Shown here piece by piece: positions 13,962-22,586 of a stretch of DNA of 24,036 nt. Within the stretch, counting starts at the first letter, position 1. Each line of letters starts with the position of its first letter. Below the pieces are notes generated by a model. That model had not been told where the DNA came from, did not search any database, and saw nothing but the letters and a program-made list of their open reading frames with translations. The stretch comes from CAZQIC01 sp964593555 (GTDB lineage Bacteria > Bacteroidota > Bacteroidia > JAFLBG01), in contig CAZQIC010000069.1 of NCBI GenBank assembly GCA_964593555.1, positions 1-24,036 of the forward strand, given 5' to 3'. The position numbers and the translations under genes were made by a program.

Positions 13962-16961
13962 TTACCTCAATAAATTCACGTGTCCGGTATATTGGTGTTC
14001 CTCGGAAAAAACGTCTTTAACTTTTATTTTCCAGACATAAGTGTCGATTTGAACGGGTGTTGTTCCTTTCATTGTTCCATTCCATCCTGTGGTTAAGCTA
14101 TTTGTAGAAAATATTAGTTGTCCCCAGCGGTCGAATATCATTAGCTGGTATAGGTCTGTGCCTTGATCAATGCCGGAATTTTTGGGAATGAAAATATCAT
14201 TTATGCCATCGCCATTAGGAGTAAATGAATTAGGTATATAAAAAGTGTACTCTGCATCATTAATAATAATTATTTGTTCTATTGTATCGGTGCAACCATA
14301 CTCGTTGTAAACAATAAGTTTTACAACATAGGATCCTGAATCGGAATAAATATGAGAGGGGTTTTGTTGACTTGAATGATTATCGCTGTTAAAAACCCAT
14401 TTCCATTGAGTGGCATTTGTAGATTGATCGGTGAAATTTACAGTTGGCGCTGACATTGATGCAGGTTGTGGGTTTGCGGTGAAGGCTGCAATCGGTTTGT
14501 TATTAGCAACATTTATATAGGAATCTTTAGTAATAGAATCTTTTTTGCAGGGCGTTTCTATTACAACCTTTACAGGAAATATACCTGGAGTATTGTATGC
14601 GATGTTTATTGGATTTTGATCTGTAGATGATGAAGGTGAACCACCCGGGAAGGCCCATAAGTAAGTAGTATTTGCTATGTCACAGGAAATATTTTGCAAT
14701 GTGAAATTTGTAGAATCACCTTTGTCGCAGTGTACAGTTTGATCGGCTGTAAAATCTGCATTAATATTTGTTAAACCACAGGAGGGAATACATAGTTTGG
14801 CTATTGCCGCGTCTGAACTTCCGCGGCAAGTAGATTGATAACAGCCGGGTGTTACAGGATAGTTGCCGTGAGTATATGCTGCCAGGTAAACAAAATTTCC
14901 ATCTACAGCAATACTGCCACCGCCCAAACTAGTTTCGTTATTTGGGCTCGATGCATTTCCAGCTCCCATGTAGCCGGAACAAATTAAATTTCCACTTGGA
15001 GTAAATGCGGCGATGAACTGATCTTCGGTTCCTATGAATTGAGTTTGATAAGCGCAGGAGGTAACAGGAAAATCAGTACAGTATGTATCTCCGGCAACAA
15101 CGACATTATTATTTACATCAATACCAATTCCTGAAATATAATCATTGGCCCCATTTGCTGATAAGCCACCTCCTAAATAGGTTGCCCACTGACGAACTCC
15201 GGAAGAATTAAATTTGGCAAGAAAACCATCTTGAGTTGCGCCGGGATTAATTATTGTTTGGTAGGTACCTGGGGTTGATATGTTATTCGGAGAAATAGTG
15301 GCACCACCGATGTACATATCGCCAACATTGTCAACTTTAGTGTCATAAATGTTTTCACGTGCGGATCCGCCGTAATAAGTTCCCCATTCTCTTTGTCCGC
15401 TTGAATTAAGTTTAAAAAGGAACACATCATTACTTCCTCCCCCATATGATATCTGATGCGCTCCTGTGGTGACAGGCAAATCACTTGAGTTGGTTGTTCC
15501 GGATACATAAATATTGTTAGAGACATCGCACGAAATACTTCCCGGGCCTTCATTGTCGGACCCTCCTATATAAGTGCCCCAGATTCTATTTCCTATTGGA
15601 GAAAATTTTACTACGAAAATATCATTATTGGCTGCCAAGCTGGCTTGGAAAGTGCCTGCTGTTGCAATGTTATTCGTCGAGTTTGTGCGTCCGGTCATCA
15701 ATACATCGCCGCCTGAATCTATGTCAGTATCAAGAGCATAGGTGACACCGGAGTCGTCCCCATAAAAAGTTGCCCATAATCTTGTACCTGCAGACGTGAG
15801 TTTAACAAGAATAGCATTGGTGCCGCCTGCGCCTGTAGGGAATGTACTTAGGAAACTTGTTTGTCCTGTGGCCGCGCCTACAGGAAAATTTACCGATGAA
15901 GTGGATCCACAAAAGTAAACTTCGTTAGTCGCTGGGTCTGCACTCACTCCATATGTATCGTCTTGTGCGGAACCTCCGTAATAGGTAGACCATATAAGTG
16001 CTCCGGCAGAACTCAATTTGCCTATAAAACCGTCGAAGCCTCCGGCTAAGCTACTTTGAAAAGCTCCTAGTATAGGAAAGCCGGTTGATTGCGTTTTTCC
16101 AACAAAGACTACATTGCCTGCACCATCAGTAGCAATGCCTTTAGTGTCTTCGACTCTTGAGCCGCCGAAATAAGTTACCCAGGGATCTATAACAAGAGGT
16201 AGATTTTTATTGTAGTTGTCAACTGCAATAACAATATTATTTTCTTTGGTAAGCTCATACTTTGCTTTAACATCTTTTATTTTTCCATTTATTTCCTGGT
16301 AAACTTTCGGCATGAATTCGGTAAGTTCACCAAGCGATGTGGAAACAATAAGATTTCCGTCTTCGATTTTAATGTTGTTATGTCCTGAGTATTTTAGAAT
16401 AATATCTCCTGGTTTTCCTCCAGGGTTTACTATAAAATCATATTTCAATCCCTCTGATTTGTTGCCTTTATAAAGTATATCAATGTTGTTGTAAATATTT
16501 TTTTGCAGAACGGAATTGTAACTTTTAATGTTGCTTAGGCCTGAACTACAATGTGGGTAATAGAAGTTTTTATATCCTTCTACTTCATCCATTTTTACTA
16601 CGGGGGAAGTTGGGTTGCAACCGATAAAATCCACATCAATACGGTGAGTATAGTGTTTTAAGTTTTCCTGTACTTTAAATGTGGGTTCTGTTTCTTCCGG
16701 TTCTTCATCTGATTTAGAAAGAACATAGCTAATGCCGGTATTACGAATGAATAACAATGTTCCTCCACCATCGCCGGTGAAAAGAATGTCGGGGCGCAGG
16801 TTCCCCTCGTGATCGGCAACTTGTCCTTTGTTTTCGGTAAAGCCAATTACGTTCCCTCTCAGTTGAATGTTGGGGTTTGTGCTAGCTGATAAGTAATGCT
16901 GAAAAAAAACAAAAAATAAAAGAGAGAATAAATTATTTTTTATGCAGTAGTTGAAAATCAT
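13962..16961 (-). CDS. SBBP beta-propeller / PKD protein with T9SS type B sorting domain (paralogue 2)
   Basis: 999 residues: signal peptide (1-26); a conserved N-terminal domain with GFTENKGQVADHEGNLRPDI and FTGDGGGTLLFIRNTG (about 30-260, the domain usually placed before SBBP repeats, DUF7948-like); seven SBBP units from about 261 to 730, opening WVTYFGG, WSTYYGG, WATFYGD, WGTYIGG, WGTYYGG, WATYLGG and CSGYMGA, enough for one seven-bladed propeller; two PKD domains (about 733-821 and 822-904); and from 905 the gliding-motility-type C-terminal domain, with YIPNSFTPNGDGINDIF, FDRWGQ, GWNG and YVWKIKV, ending GHVNLLR. Expected to be secreted by the T9SS and held at or released from the surface. 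No enzyme motif. Follows its paralogue with 15 bases between. Confidence 0.9.
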   Translation of the reverse strand: MIFNYCIKNNLFSLLFFVFFQHYLSASTNPNIQLRGNVIGFTENKGQVADHEGNLRPDILFTGDGGGTLLFIRNTGISYVLSKSDEEPEETEPTFKVQENLKHYTHRIDVDFIGCNPTSPVVKMDEVEGYKNFYYPHCSSGLSNIKSYNSVLQKNIYNNIDILYKGNKSEGLKYDFIVNPGGKPGDIILKYSGHNNIKIEDGNLIVSTSLGELTEFMPKVYQEINGKIKDVKAKYELTKENNIVIAVDNYNKNLPLVIDPWVTYFGGSRVEDTKGIATDGAGNVVFVGKTQSTGFPILGAFQSSLAGGFDGFIGKLSSAGALIWSTYYGGSAQDDTYGVSADPATNEVYFCGSTSSVNFPVGAATGQTSFLSTFPTGAGGTNAILVKLTSAGTRLWATFYGDDSGVTYALDTDIDSGGDVLMTGRTNSTNNIATAGTFQASLAANNDIFVVKFSPIGNRIWGTYIGGSDNEGPGSISCDVSNNIYVSGTTNSSDLPVTTGAHQISYGGGSNDVFLFKLNSSGQREWGTYYGGSARENIYDTKVDNVGDMYIGGATISPNNISTPGTYQTIINPGATQDGFLAKFNSSGVRQWATYLGGGLSANGANDYISGIGIDVNNNVVVAGDTYCTDFPVTSCAYQTQFIGTEDQFIAAFTPSGNLICSGYMGAGNASSPNNETSLGGGSIAVDGNFVYLAAYTHGNYPVTPGCYQSTCRGSSDAAIAKLCIPSCGLTNINADFTADQTVHCDKGDSTNFTLQNISCDIANTTYLWAFPGGSPSSSTDQNPINIAYNTPGIFPVKVVIETPCKKDSITKDSYINVANNKPIAAFTANPQPASMSAPTVNFTDQSTNATQWKWVFNSDNHSSQQNPSHIYSDSGSYVVKLIVYNEYGCTDTIEQIIIINDAEYTFYIPNSFTPNGDGINDIFIPKNSGIDQGTDLYQLMIFDRWGQLIFSTNSLTTGWNGTMKGTTPVQIDTYVWKIKVKDVFSEEHQYTGHVNLLR

Positions 16962-16976
16962 TTTTTGAAAAAATAA

Positions 16977-19900
16977 TTATCTCAGTAAGTTTATGTGCCC
17001 AACGTATTCATGTTCTTCTAAAAAAACATCTGTTACTTTTATTTTCCAGACATAAGTATCTATTTGCACTGGTGTGGTTCCTTTTATTGTTCCATTCCAT
17101 CCAGCGGTTGGGTTGTTAGTAGAAAATATAAGTTGTCCCCAACGGTTATATATCAATAACTGATACGCTTCTGCATCGGGATCAATGCCTGAATTTTTTG
17201 GAATAAAAACATCATTTATGCCATCGCCATTGGGGCTAAATGAGTTAGGTATGTAAAAAGTATATTCTGCATCATTAATAATAATTATTTGCTCAGTTGT
17301 ATCTGTGCAGCCGTAATCGTTGTAGACAATAAGTTTTACGATATAAGATCCTGAATCAGAATAAGTATATGAGGGGTTTTGCTGGATTGAATTATTATCG
17401 CCTTCAAAGATCCATTTCCATTGACTAGCATTTGTGGATTGATCGGTGAAATTAACTGTTGGTGCTGACATTGATGCTGGTTGTGGATTTGCTATGAAGG
17501 CTGCAGCCGGCTTGTCTTTCTCAACATTTACATAAGCAGCTTTAGTTATAGAATCTGTAGTGCAAGGAGTTTCTATAACAACTTTTACAGGGAATGTACC
17601 TTGAGTGTTATAGACAATATTAGTTGGATTTTTCTCGGTTGATGTGGATGGTGTACCACCTGAGAAAGTCCAAGTGTAAAAAGTGTTTGATGTATCACAG
17701 GAAGTATTTAGAAGTGTGAAATTTGTGGAATCACCTCTGTCGCAAATCATGGTACGACTTGAATTAAAATCTGCTGTAACACTTGTTAAGCCGCAGGATG
17801 GGATACATAATCTTGCAACTGCTGCATCCAGACTTCCACCGCAAACCGATTGGTAACAGCCCGGTGTTACCGGATAACTACAATACGTTTGTGCAGTCAG
17901 GTAAACGAAATTTCCATCTACTGCAATACATCCGCCACCATAAGTTGTTTCGTTGTTCGGGCTTGTTGCGATTCCAACTCCAATGTATCCGGAACAAATT
18001 ATATTTCCATTCGAAGCAAACACAGTAATGAACTGGTCTTCGCTCCCTAGAAATGATGTTTGGTATGCGCAAGACGTAACAGGGAAATCGGTACTATAAG
18101 TATCACCACTAACAACAACATTGTTATTTACATCAATACCAATCCCTGCGATATAATCATTTGCTACAGTTGGAGATATAGCTCCACCTAAATAAGTTGC
18201 CCATTGGCGAACTCCGGAGGGATTAAATTTAACAAGATAACCATCTGTAAGAATACTACCCGTACTATGAGCCGGTTGAAATGAACCAGCGGTTGCAATG
18301 TTATTCGGGGAATTGGTTTGACCTCCAATATATATGTCGCCAGCGTTATCTACTTTGGTATCATAAACATATTCAAAGCCAGATCCGCCATAATATGTTC
18401 CCCATTCTCTTTGTCCCGAAGAATTAAATTTAAATAAAAACACATCAAAACCGCCTCCTCCGGGAGTGAATTGGTGTGATCCGGTGGAAGTCGGGAAGTC
18501 TACTGAAATAGTATTTCCCGATACGTAAAAATTGTCAGACGCATCACAAGAAATACTTCCGAAACTTTCGTCTTTTGACCCGCCAAGATACGATCCCCAG
18601 ATCCTGTTTCCGATAGAAGAAAATTTTAAAACGAAATTGTCGTTTTTGGTTCCAAGACTTCCGGTAGCAAGCTCAGTTTGAAAAGTTCCTGATGTAGAAA
18701 TGTTATCGGTACTGTTGGTGCGCCCTATAAGCAGAACATCACCATTTGAATCGGTATCAATATCATAAGCTTGAGAAATACCATCGTCCCCGTAATAGGT
18801 TGCCCATAATCTTGAACCTGAAGATGTAAACTTAATAAGAGAAGCGTGACTGCCACTTGATCCTGCGGAATATGTGTTTTTAAAACATGTTTGCCCTGTC
18901 GCCGCACCTACTGGAAAATCGGTGGATGAAGTGACACCACAGACATAAACATCGTTTGTTGCAGGATCAGCAATGACACCAAGTATATTATCAGACTTTG
19001 TGCCTCCATAATAAGTGGACCACATGAGTGTTCCGGCAGAACTCATTTTACTCACAAAACCATCAAAGCCTCCGGCTTTACTAGTTTGAAAAGCTCCTAA
19101 AATAGGAAGGTTCGTTGATCCCAACCTTCCAACAAAAATTGCATTACCTGCTGCATCAGTTGCGATGCTATGTGAGTATTCATCCAATGAGCCACCGAAA
19201 TAAGTTACCCATGGATCTATTATAAGAGGCACGCTTGCGTCATAATTATCTACTTTAATAACAACATTGTTTTCCTGTGTAAGCTCATATCTTGCTTTAA
19301 CATCTTTTATTCTTCCATTTATTGTTTGGTAAACCTTCGGCATATACTCGGTAAGTTCACCTAGCGATGTTGATACAACAATATTTCCATCGTCGATTTT
19401 TAGATTATCCTGCCCTGAATATTTTAGAACAATGTCCTCTGTTTTTCCGCCGGGGTTAACTATAAAATCATACTTCAGTCCTTCTGATTTGCTACCCTTA
19501 TAAAGAATATCAATATTGTTGTAAATGTTTTTTTGAAGAATAGAATTGTAACTTTTGACATGAGTTAAACCACCACTACAATGAGGGTAATAAAAATTTT
19601 TACAACCTTCTACTTCATCAACTTTTACAACATTAGAAATAGTATTACATCCAATAAAATCAACATCAACGCGATGAGTGTAATGTTTTAAATTCCCCTG
19701 AACTTCAAAGGCGGGTTCTGTTTCTTCCGGTTCTTCATCTGATCTGGAAAGTACATAGCTTACACCTGAATTGCGGATATACAACAATGTTCCTCCGCCA
19801 TCACCTGTAAAAAGAATATCGGGGCGCAGATTTCCCTCGTGATCGACAACTTGTCCTTTGTTTTCGGTGAAACCAATTCCATTGCCTCTGAGACTGTTGG

Positions 19901-19991
19901 AATTTGTTTGTGCTACAAAATCATGTTTAGCAAAAGCAAGCAATAAAAAAAGGGGAAGTGTTTTGCTTTTAAGTATATGAGTTATGAGCAT
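16977..19991 (-). CDS. SBBP beta-propeller / PKD protein with T9SS type B sorting domain (paralogue 1)
   Basis: 1004 residues with the same layout as the downstream gene: signal peptide ending near FVAQ, N-terminal domain with FTENKGQVVDHEGNLRPDI, seven SBBP units (WVTYFGG, WSTYYGG, WATYYGD, WGSYLGG, WGTYYGG, WATYLGG, CSGYIGV), two PKD domains and a type B C-terminal domain ending GHINLLR. By eye the last 95 residues differ from the paralogue at 19 positions (about 80% identity). Divergence is visibly higher in signal peptide and loop regions, so the pair is an older duplication and not an assembly artefact. An A-rich stretch directly precedes the ATG, as usual in Bacteroidota. First gene of the pair. 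Confidence 0.9.
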   Translation of the reverse strand: MLITHILKSKTLPLFLLLAFAKHDFVAQTNSNSLRGNGIGFTENKGQVVDHEGNLRPDILFTGDGGGTLLYIRNSGVSYVLSRSDEEPEETEPAFEVQGNLKHYTHRVDVDFIGCNTISNVVKVDEVEGCKNFYYPHCSGGLTHVKSYNSILQKNIYNNIDILYKGSKSEGLKYDFIVNPGGKTEDIVLKYSGQDNLKIDDGNIVVSTSLGELTEYMPKVYQTINGRIKDVKARYELTQENNVVIKVDNYDASVPLIIDPWVTYFGGSLDEYSHSIATDAAGNAIFVGRLGSTNLPILGAFQTSKAGGFDGFVSKMSSAGTLMWSTYYGGTKSDNILGVIADPATNDVYVCGVTSSTDFPVGAATGQTCFKNTYSAGSSGSHASLIKFTSSGSRLWATYYGDDGISQAYDIDTDSNGDVLLIGRTNSTDNISTSGTFQTELATGSLGTKNDNFVLKFSSIGNRIWGSYLGGSKDESFGSISCDASDNFYVSGNTISVDFPTSTGSHQFTPGGGGFDVFLFKFNSSGQREWGTYYGGSGFEYVYDTKVDNAGDIYIGGQTNSPNNIATAGSFQPAHSTGSILTDGYLVKFNPSGVRQWATYLGGAISPTVANDYIAGIGIDVNNNVVVSGDTYSTDFPVTSCAYQTSFLGSEDQFITVFASNGNIICSGYIGVGIATSPNNETTYGGGCIAVDGNFVYLTAQTYCSYPVTPGCYQSVCGGSLDAAVARLCIPSCGLTSVTADFNSSRTMICDRGDSTNFTLLNTSCDTSNTFYTWTFSGGTPSTSTEKNPTNIVYNTQGTFPVKVVIETPCTTDSITKAAYVNVEKDKPAAAFIANPQPASMSAPTVNFTDQSTNASQWKWIFEGDNNSIQQNPSYTYSDSGSYIVKLIVYNDYGCTDTTEQIIIINDAEYTFYIPNSFSPNGDGINDVFIPKNSGIDPDAEAYQLLIYNRWGQLIFSTNNPTAGWNGTIKGTTPVQIDTYVWKIKVTDVFLEEHEYVGHINLLR

Positions 19992-20253
19992 TTTTGTTTT
20001 TTTTACCGGGTATATGCTAAGTAAGCCATTAGGTGTATAATAACATGGACAGAAGGTATAATATTACAGATAGTCAGAGTCTTGATTTTCTAATAGAAAG
20101 GCCTTTTTTTATGATTTTGTGAGGTTTTCTAGCATATATTATTGGATGTCCGACATGGAAATTTCAACGAATTTTAATGCCCGTAATTTGTTAGCAAAAC
20201 GGTTGATGAAAAATGGTATGGGCGGGAAATCCTACCCCCTTTATTAAGCATAT
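19992..20253. other. Divergent intergenic region
   Basis: This 262-base gap separates the SBBP pair (-) from the YD-repeat gene (+). It holds a T-run next to the SBBP start (A-rich leader on the minus strand), a loopless palindrome AAAGGCCTTT at 20097-20106, a spaced 9-base inverted repeat (TATATGCTA at 20011-20019, TAGCATATA at 20130-20138) and an unsupported 30-residue open frame (20155-20247, +). No convincing RNA gene or promoter for the minus-strand gene was seen. Confidence 0.5.
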
Positions 20254-20256
20254 TTG
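20249..20256 (+). promoter_or_regulatory. Candidate -7 element (CATATTTG) for the YD-repeat gene
   Basis: One mismatch to TAnnTTTG, 21 bases before the GTG at 20278. No -33 TTTG at normal spacing. If used, transcription would begin near 20263, after the TTG at 20254, favouring the GTG start. Confidence 0.25.
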
Positions 20257-20277
20257 TATCTAACGCATACTTACTTA

Positions 20278-21258
20278 GTGATTCATCGTATAATCATATT
20301 GTTTTTATTGTTTGGATCGCAGCTCTTTTCTCAGCATGTGGTGACCAATACCGATAAAAAATATGAGGGTGAACTCTCTTTTAATGAAGATTATATAAAG
20401 CAAAATAAACTGAAAGCACTAACTGCTTCTGTAGCGAATAAGCCCGATAATAAAATTATAGAAGATAAGGGTTTGATAAAGGGGTATGAGTTTAATGCTG
20501 AAGGTAAACAAACAAGATTTTATTATACAGTAATTGGTACGATGCAGAAAAAAGAAATTGAAATTCCTCCTGTTTACAGAAGAGGAAAAAAAGTTTCAGG
20601 GGGGTATACCAAATCTGTTTTTACTTACAGTTATGATACAATAAGCACGCGGTACATTTATAATGAGAAAAAACATCTCATCATTAAAAGAACACGTTAC
20701 GGCGATAGTTATAGTTCCTGGTATTATGATTACAATGAAGAGGGGATGGTTGTTAAACAAATTAATGCAAGAGAAACAAATCTTAATAGATGGGAAAATG
20801 ATTTTAAATTAGGAGTGCAGTCAGTAATTTCGAAAGAAGAGTTTCAATATGAAAAGTTAAGTGATAAGCAGTTAAAAGTAAAATGCCTTAATGACGAAGG
20901 TCGATTGTTTAAAACAATTATAATCAACAAAGATGAGAAGGGCAGAGTATTGAACGAATCGCATGAATACTTTGTTGGAGGTATAATGCAGGAGTATAAA
21001 TATGAATATGATGCAAAAGGGCGGGTAGTAAAAACTTCATATGGTTCAAACGAAAACGGGAACAAGCAAATGGAGCACCAATATATTTATGATGATAAAA
21101 ATAATTTAGTTACAGAAGTATCTTTAAGGGCCAGTGTGAAAACGAATGAACTTTCTTATTTGTATAATGAAAATACAGGTTCGTTGAAATCACTGCTCGA
21201 CAGAGATTTTGAGAACAAAGCAATTGGAATAATAAAGTACACCTGGACTTTTTATTGA
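20278..21258 (+). CDS. Secreted YD-repeat-like protein, function unknown
   Basis: The frame is open from a TTG at 20254, but GTG 20278 gives a compact signal peptide (IHRIIILFLLFGSQLFSQ, cleavage likely before or after HV) without the polar lead YLTHTYL, so I start there (326 residues). The mature protein has tyrosine-aspartate strands typical of YD/RHS-like repeats: FTYSYDTISTRYIYNEKKH, WYYDYNEEGMVVKQ, YEYDAKGRVVKTSY and YIYDDKNNLVTEVS. There is no RHS core or toxin tail, so this is not a polymorphic toxin; short stand-alone YD proteins of the Bacteroidota envelope are a better comparison. No lipobox, no T9SS domain: probably periplasmic or outer-membrane associated. No partner gene is evident. 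Confidence 0.72.
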   Translation: MIHRIIILFLLFGSQLFSQHVVTNTDKKYEGELSFNEDYIKQNKLKALTASVANKPDNKIIEDKGLIKGYEFNAEGKQTRFYYTVIGTMQKKEIEIPPVYRRGKKVSGGYTKSVFTYSYDTISTRYIYNEKKHLIIKRTRYGDSYSSWYYDYNEEGMVVKQINARETNLNRWENDFKLGVQSVISKEEFQYEKLSDKQLKVKCLNDEGRLFKTIIINKDEKGRVLNESHEYFVGGIMQEYKYEYDAKGRVVKTSYGSNENGNKQMEHQYIYDDKNNLVTEVSLRASVKTNELSYLYNENTGSLKSLLDRDFENKAIGIIKYTWTFY

Positions 21259-21259
21259 A

Positions 21260-21267
21260 TATATTTG
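21260..21267 (+). promoter_or_regulatory. Candidate -7 promoter element (TATATTTG) for the STAS-like gene
   Basis: Exact match to TAnnTTTG, beginning two bases after the YD-repeat stop and 15 bases before the TTG start at 21283. No TTTG lies at the standard -33 spacing. The position supports the TTG start and an independent transcript with a very short leader. Confidence 0.4.
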
Positions 21268-21282
21268 TAAATATTTTATGTC

Positions 21283-21675
21283 TTGGAAGTCGATTCAAAT
21301 AATACTTTTTCAGCCGGCCATACCATCATTTTAAAAAGACCTGATGGAATTCTAGAGGTGCAAACTCATGAAGACTTGTGTTATGAGATTGAGCACATGA
21401 AGGAGGTTAATGCTGTTTTTGAAAAAATAATCCCCGGTCAACGTGTACCCATGCTTTTTATCGCAGGTAAACATACTTCTGTTTCTACACAAGCGTCGAA
21501 ATGGGGAGCAACCGAAGAAGCGACACGCTTTTCATTGGCAGAAGGTTTTGTTTTGCAATCATCTACTCAAAAATTACTCGCAAATTTTTACCTGAGATTT
21601 GATAAGCCGGCAGTCCCTACGCGCTTTTTTAATTCGAAAGAAGAAGCTGAACGCTGGCTTATGGATTTTTTATAA
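21283..21675 (+). CDS. Small STAS/SpoIIAA-like domain protein (DUF7793-like)
   Basis: A 130-residue soluble protein. The start is TTG at 21283; an in-frame stop at 21268-21270 and the lack of any ATG before residue 39 leave little alternative. The pattern of a short N-terminal beta-hairpin (HTIILKRPDGILEVQTHEDL), a helix, VPMLFIAGKHTSV, then KLLANFYLRFDKPAVPTRFF and NSKEEAERWLMDFL resembles the stand-alone STAS-like proteins of Bacteroidota that end in a helix with a W-L motif. These are thought to be regulatory or ligand-binding. No catalytic residue, no membrane segment, no phospho-acceptor serine clearly identifiable. Family assignment is by eye only. Confidence 0.65.
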   Translation: MEVDSNNTFSAGHTIILKRPDGILEVQTHEDLCYEIEHMKEVNAVFEKIIPGQRVPMLFIAGKHTSVSTQASKWGATEEATRFSLAEGFVLQSSTQKLLANFYLRFDKPAVPTRFFNSKEEAERWLMDFL

Positions 21676-21686
21676 CACGTAGAGAA

Positions 21687-21872
21687 TTACTTGGGATTCT
21701 CAGAAAGATCAGGAAGGAAAAACAAAATTACAATGGCAACAAAAGGAAGGAAGATTCCAATAAAAAACCATTTTAAAAAAGGTCTTCCCATGCGTAGTGC
21801 AAAAAGCGCAGTTATTATTGGGATAGATAAAAATATTGATGCAGCCAACAGCGAAAAAAATACAAGCCCCAT
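21687..21872 (-). CDS. Small two-span membrane protein, not recognised
   Basis: 61 residues with two membrane helices (about 3-26 and 33-54) joined by a positively charged turn RMGRPFLK and ending in the polar tail PDLSENPK. The ATG follows the tsaB stop with no gap (TAAATG), so it is the last gene of the efflux adaptor-tsaB operon and probably translated by reinitiation. The positive turn predicts both termini outside the cytoplasm. The opposite strand has an open frame over the same bases, but it lacks operon context and reads as low-complexity lysine-rich sequence. No function can be assigned. Confidence 0.62.
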   Translation of the reverse strand: MGLVFFSLLAASIFLSIPIITALFALRMGRPFLKWFFIGIFLPFVAIVILFFLPDLSENPK

Positions 21873-22586
21873 TTAGCTTTTGTTTTTTTCTTTCTCCGTG
21901 TAAAACTCTTTTAAATAGCTGGGTTCAAAATAGGCCGTATTTTCAAATTGTTTTTTTTCAAAGGCAATATGTGACAAGGCACACAGGTTTTTTGCTGAAG
22001 GGAAAATATTATCAATAAAAATAGCATTCGTATGCTTTATAATACTTTTGAATTTCAATGCCCCATCTCCAAAAAAAATAATTTTATTTTTTTTCAATTC
22101 TTCTGCAAAGGAGTTTTCGTCAATAATTTTGGCGGTACTTTGCATGATCCCTTTTCCTGATTCATCATAAAGCGCACAATAAACTTCCATTCTCCTGGCA
22201 TCGAGCATTGGACAATATAAGGTTAGAAGTTGGAAGTTGCCCGCCTGCCGGTCGGGCAGGGAAGTTGGAAGTTCATGTGCAAATGTCATTGCTTGAAGTG
22301 TATCAATAGCAATGAGTGGTTTGTTTAAAGTATAGCAAATTCCTTTTGCGGCAGAAAGGCCTATTCTTAATCCTGTGTATGATCCGGGGCCTTTACTTAC
22401 CGCAACAGCATCAAAATCGTTCAGCGAAAATTTGCTATCCTTTAAAAGCTCCTGAATAAATACAGTAAGATTCTCCGCGTGGGTATAGCCGTTGTTTACT
22501 TCCTTGAATGAATGCAGTACACCATTCTTGCCAATGGCGACAGAACATACAGTTGTTGCAGTTTCTATATTAAGAATGAGTGACAT
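21873..22586 (-). CDS. tsaB: tRNA N6-threonylcarbamoyladenosine (t6A) synthesis protein TsaB, with palindromic insert
   Basis: TsaB pairs with TsaD (and TsaE) to transfer the threonylcarbamoyl group to A37 of ANN-decoding tRNAs, in the cytoplasm. The 237 residues show the inactive ASKHA-fold pattern: ILNIETATTVCSVAIG, THAENL (H36), VAVSKGPGSYTGLRIG (62-76) and CPMLDARRMEVYCALYD (125-141). All landmarks of the family are in frame. Between AIDTLQAMTFAH and LYCPMLDARR lies an extra segment of about 18 residues (105-122, ELPTSLPDRQ then AGNFQLLT) encoded by a GC-rich palindromic element with flanking direct repeats; related proteins have a short variable loop here, so folding is probably tolerated. 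It sits 20 bases downstream of the efflux adaptor, and the small membrane gene follows without a gap. Confidence 0.93.
   Translation of the reverse strand: MSLILNIETATTVCSVAIGKNGVLHSFKEVNNGYTHAENLTVFIQELLKDSKFSLNDFDAVAVSKGPGSYTGLRIGLSAAKGICYTLNKPLIAIDTLQAMTFAHELPTSLPDRQAGNFQLLTLYCPMLDARRMEVYCALYDESGKGIMQSTAKIIDENSFAEELKKNKIIFFGDGALKFKSIIKHTNAIFIDNIFPSAKNLCALSHIAFEKKQFENTAYFEPSYLKEFYTEKEKNKS
22226..22273. repeat. In-gene palindromic element flanked by 13-bp direct repeats
   Basis: GAAGTTGGAAGTT occurs at 22226-22238 and exactly again at 22261-22273. The 22 bases between are strongly GC-rich and hold two alternative hairpins: GCCCG (22239-22243) with CGGGC (22253-22257), and CCTGCC (22244-22249) with GGCAGG (22255-22260). 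The surrounding gene is AT-rich. The repeat-to-repeat distance is 35 bases, not a multiple of three, so the two copies encode different residues (LPTS and NFQLL) on the minus strand. Confidence 0.75.

Noticed and set aside
13956..13976. AATTTATT / AATAAATT inverted repeat between convergent genes as a bidirectional terminator
   Set aside because: Stem has no G or C and no T-run follows; it overlaps the last codons of the SBBP gene.
20097..20106. Palindrome AAAGGCCTTT followed by T-run, as a terminator
   Set aside because: There is no loop, so no usable hairpin, and no gene ends just upstream.
20011..20138. 9-base inverted repeat TATATGCTA / TAGCATATA spaced 110 bases apart
   Set aside because: AT-rich and widely spaced, with no extension of the arms; could easily be chance.
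20155..20247. 30-residue open frame (ATG to TAA, +) in the divergent gap
   Set aside because: No hydrophobic segment, no promoter, no recognisable motif; an open frame of this size is expected by chance in 262 bases.
21691..21876. 61-residue open frame on the plus strand opposite the two-span membrane protein
   Set aside because: Lysine-rich low-complexity reading, no promoter; the minus strand has exact operon spacing with tsaB and a clear two-helix pattern.
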